Shown here: one piece after another, positions 50,533 to 51,077 of the stretch | Layout: each line of letters begins with the position of its first letter | Position numbering within the stretch: the stretch's first letter is position 1 | NCBI GenBank assembly: GCA_017856375.1 | Contig: JAFMFC010000004.1 | Span: 1-51,077, forward strand | DNA: 51,077 nucleotides | Direction: 5' to 3' | From: Ilumatobacteraceae bacterium | GTDB taxonomy: Bacteria; Actinomycetota; Acidimicrobiia; Acidimicrobiales; Ilumatobacteraceae | Made by a program: the position numbers and the translations under genes | The notes under the pieces: model-generated | Told to the model about the DNA's origin: nothing | Database searches by the model: none | Seen by the model: only the letters and a program-made list of their open reading frames with translations

Positions 50533-51077
50533 ATGGGTGAACGAGTGAGCGAAGTTTTCTGGTGCACGAACTGCCTCAACATGTCGACAAGGCCACGTGT
50601 CTCGTTCGACCACCGAGGCTGGTGCAATGCATGTCAGTGGATGGAGGAAAAGAAGACACTCGATTGGGACTCGCGCAAGCGCGAACTCCACGAGTTGCTC
50701 GCCAAGCACAAGTCGACTGATGGGCGATTCGATTGCGTCACCACGGTGAGCGGTGGCAAAGACGGCAGTTACGTTTCCTACAACGTCCAGAACGTGTACG
50801 GCATGAATCCCGTTGCCATCACGGTCACCCCTGCATTGCCATTGGAGATCGGCAACCGCAACCTGAAGAACTTCATTGACTCGGGATACAACCATTTGCA
50901 GGTGAACGCGGATCCCAAGGTGATGCGCATCCTCAACCGTGAGGGTTTCATCCTCACCGGGTTTCCCTATTTCGGTTGGTTGATGGCAATGCAGGCTGCA
51001 CCCATCCGCATGGCCGTCAACCTCGGAATTTCACTGATCTTCTACGGAGAAGACGGCGAAGTCGAATACGGCGGCTC
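50533..51077 (+). CDS. N-acetyl sugar amidotransferase (PseA/LegX-like), 3' end missing
   Basis: At least 181 residues, open to the window edge. It starts near MGERVSEVFWCTNCLNMSTR. Four cysteines (WCTNC and WCNAC) form a likely zinc site. An adenine-nucleotide alpha-hydrolase (PP-loop) motif follows as TVSGGKDGSYVSYNVQNVYG. LTGFPYFGWLMAMQ and IFYGEDGEVEYGG are typical of this family. Homologues amidate nonulosonic acids (acetamidino groups) in Campylobacter flagellin glycosylation and in other surface glycans. It usually works with a HisH/HisF-like pair, which may lie beyond the window. Confidence 0.88.
   Translation, partial: MGERVSEVFWCTNCLNMSTRPRVSFDHRGWCNACQWMEEKKTLDWDSRKRELHELLAKHKSTDGRFDCVTTVSGGKDGSYVSYNVQNVYGMNPVAITVTPALPLEIGNRNLKNFIDSGYNHLQVNADPKVMRILNREGFILTGFPYFGWLMAMQAAPIRMAVNLGISLIFYGEDGEVEYGG

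Overview
This 51 kb window is chromosomal DNA of an actinobacterium. G+C is in the mid-50s by eye. My best guess is a freshwater or marine member of the Acidimicrobiia, such as an Ilumatobacter-like lineage. The lineage is inferred from gene content only: a PDZ/Lon-type protease near a UPF0182 membrane protein (the order Rv3194c-Rv3193c in mycobacteria), a DivIVA-family protein, an MgtA-type mannosyltransferase with its usual partner, MEP-pathway isoprenoid genes, GTG starts and a leaderless-looking promoter. Genes are packed very tightly. Many same-strand neighbours share a 4-base ATGA or GTGA overlap, and most convergent pairs abut or overlap.

Layout. 1-5.0 kb (minus strand): ispD-ispF-rlmB (rlmB runs off the left edge), a CorA channel and two GT-B glycosyltransferases. 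5.1-9.3 kb: an MFS transporter converging deeply on a UDP-glucose dehydrogenase, a dienelactone hydrolase and a sigma-like HTH protein. 9.2-11.6 kb: a copper P-type ATPase whose start codon sits two bases after tRNA-Lys. 11.7-16.9 kb: a nucleic-acid island with a 1203-residue nuclease-exonuclease-helicase fusion, a Cas4-like PD-(D/E)XK protein and an N6-adenine-type methyltransferase. 16.9-22.1 kb: CutA, a membrane-anchored M14 peptidase with a duplicated cytoplasmic module, an AT3/SGNH acyltransferase, a hemolysin III protein and a PQ-loop protein. 22.1-25.6 kb: two large uncharacterised genes, one of them AT-rich and ending in a ribosomal L7/L12-like domain. 25.7-31.4 kb: DUF885 peptidase-like protein, L,D-transpeptidase, deoC, thymidine kinase, VanZ-like protein, saccharopine-dehydrogenase-like protein and FKBP. 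31.5-35.5 kb: Mg-type P-ATPase, a DEAD-box helicase fused to a cold-shock domain, a terminator and tRNA-fMet. 35.5-42.3 kb: UPF0182, a DivIVA protein with a phage-head-like C-terminus, a PDZ-Lon protease and a small membrane protein. 42.4-51.1 kb (plus strand): a tightly coupled nucleotide-sugar and nonulosonic acid operon, probably for legionaminic acid, truncated at the right edge.

How the parts relate. The left glycosyltransferases, the UDP-glucose dehydrogenase, the O-acyltransferase, the L,D-transpeptidase, the M14 peptidase and the right-hand sugar operon all point to envelope glycan building and modification. The best candidates for something undescribed are the helicase/nuclease/methyltransferase island, the DivIVA-phage head chimera, the AT-rich PH/L12-like membrane protein with its coiled-coil neighbour, and the duplicated-module M14 peptidase. 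I see no CRISPR array, insertion sequence, integrase or prophage.
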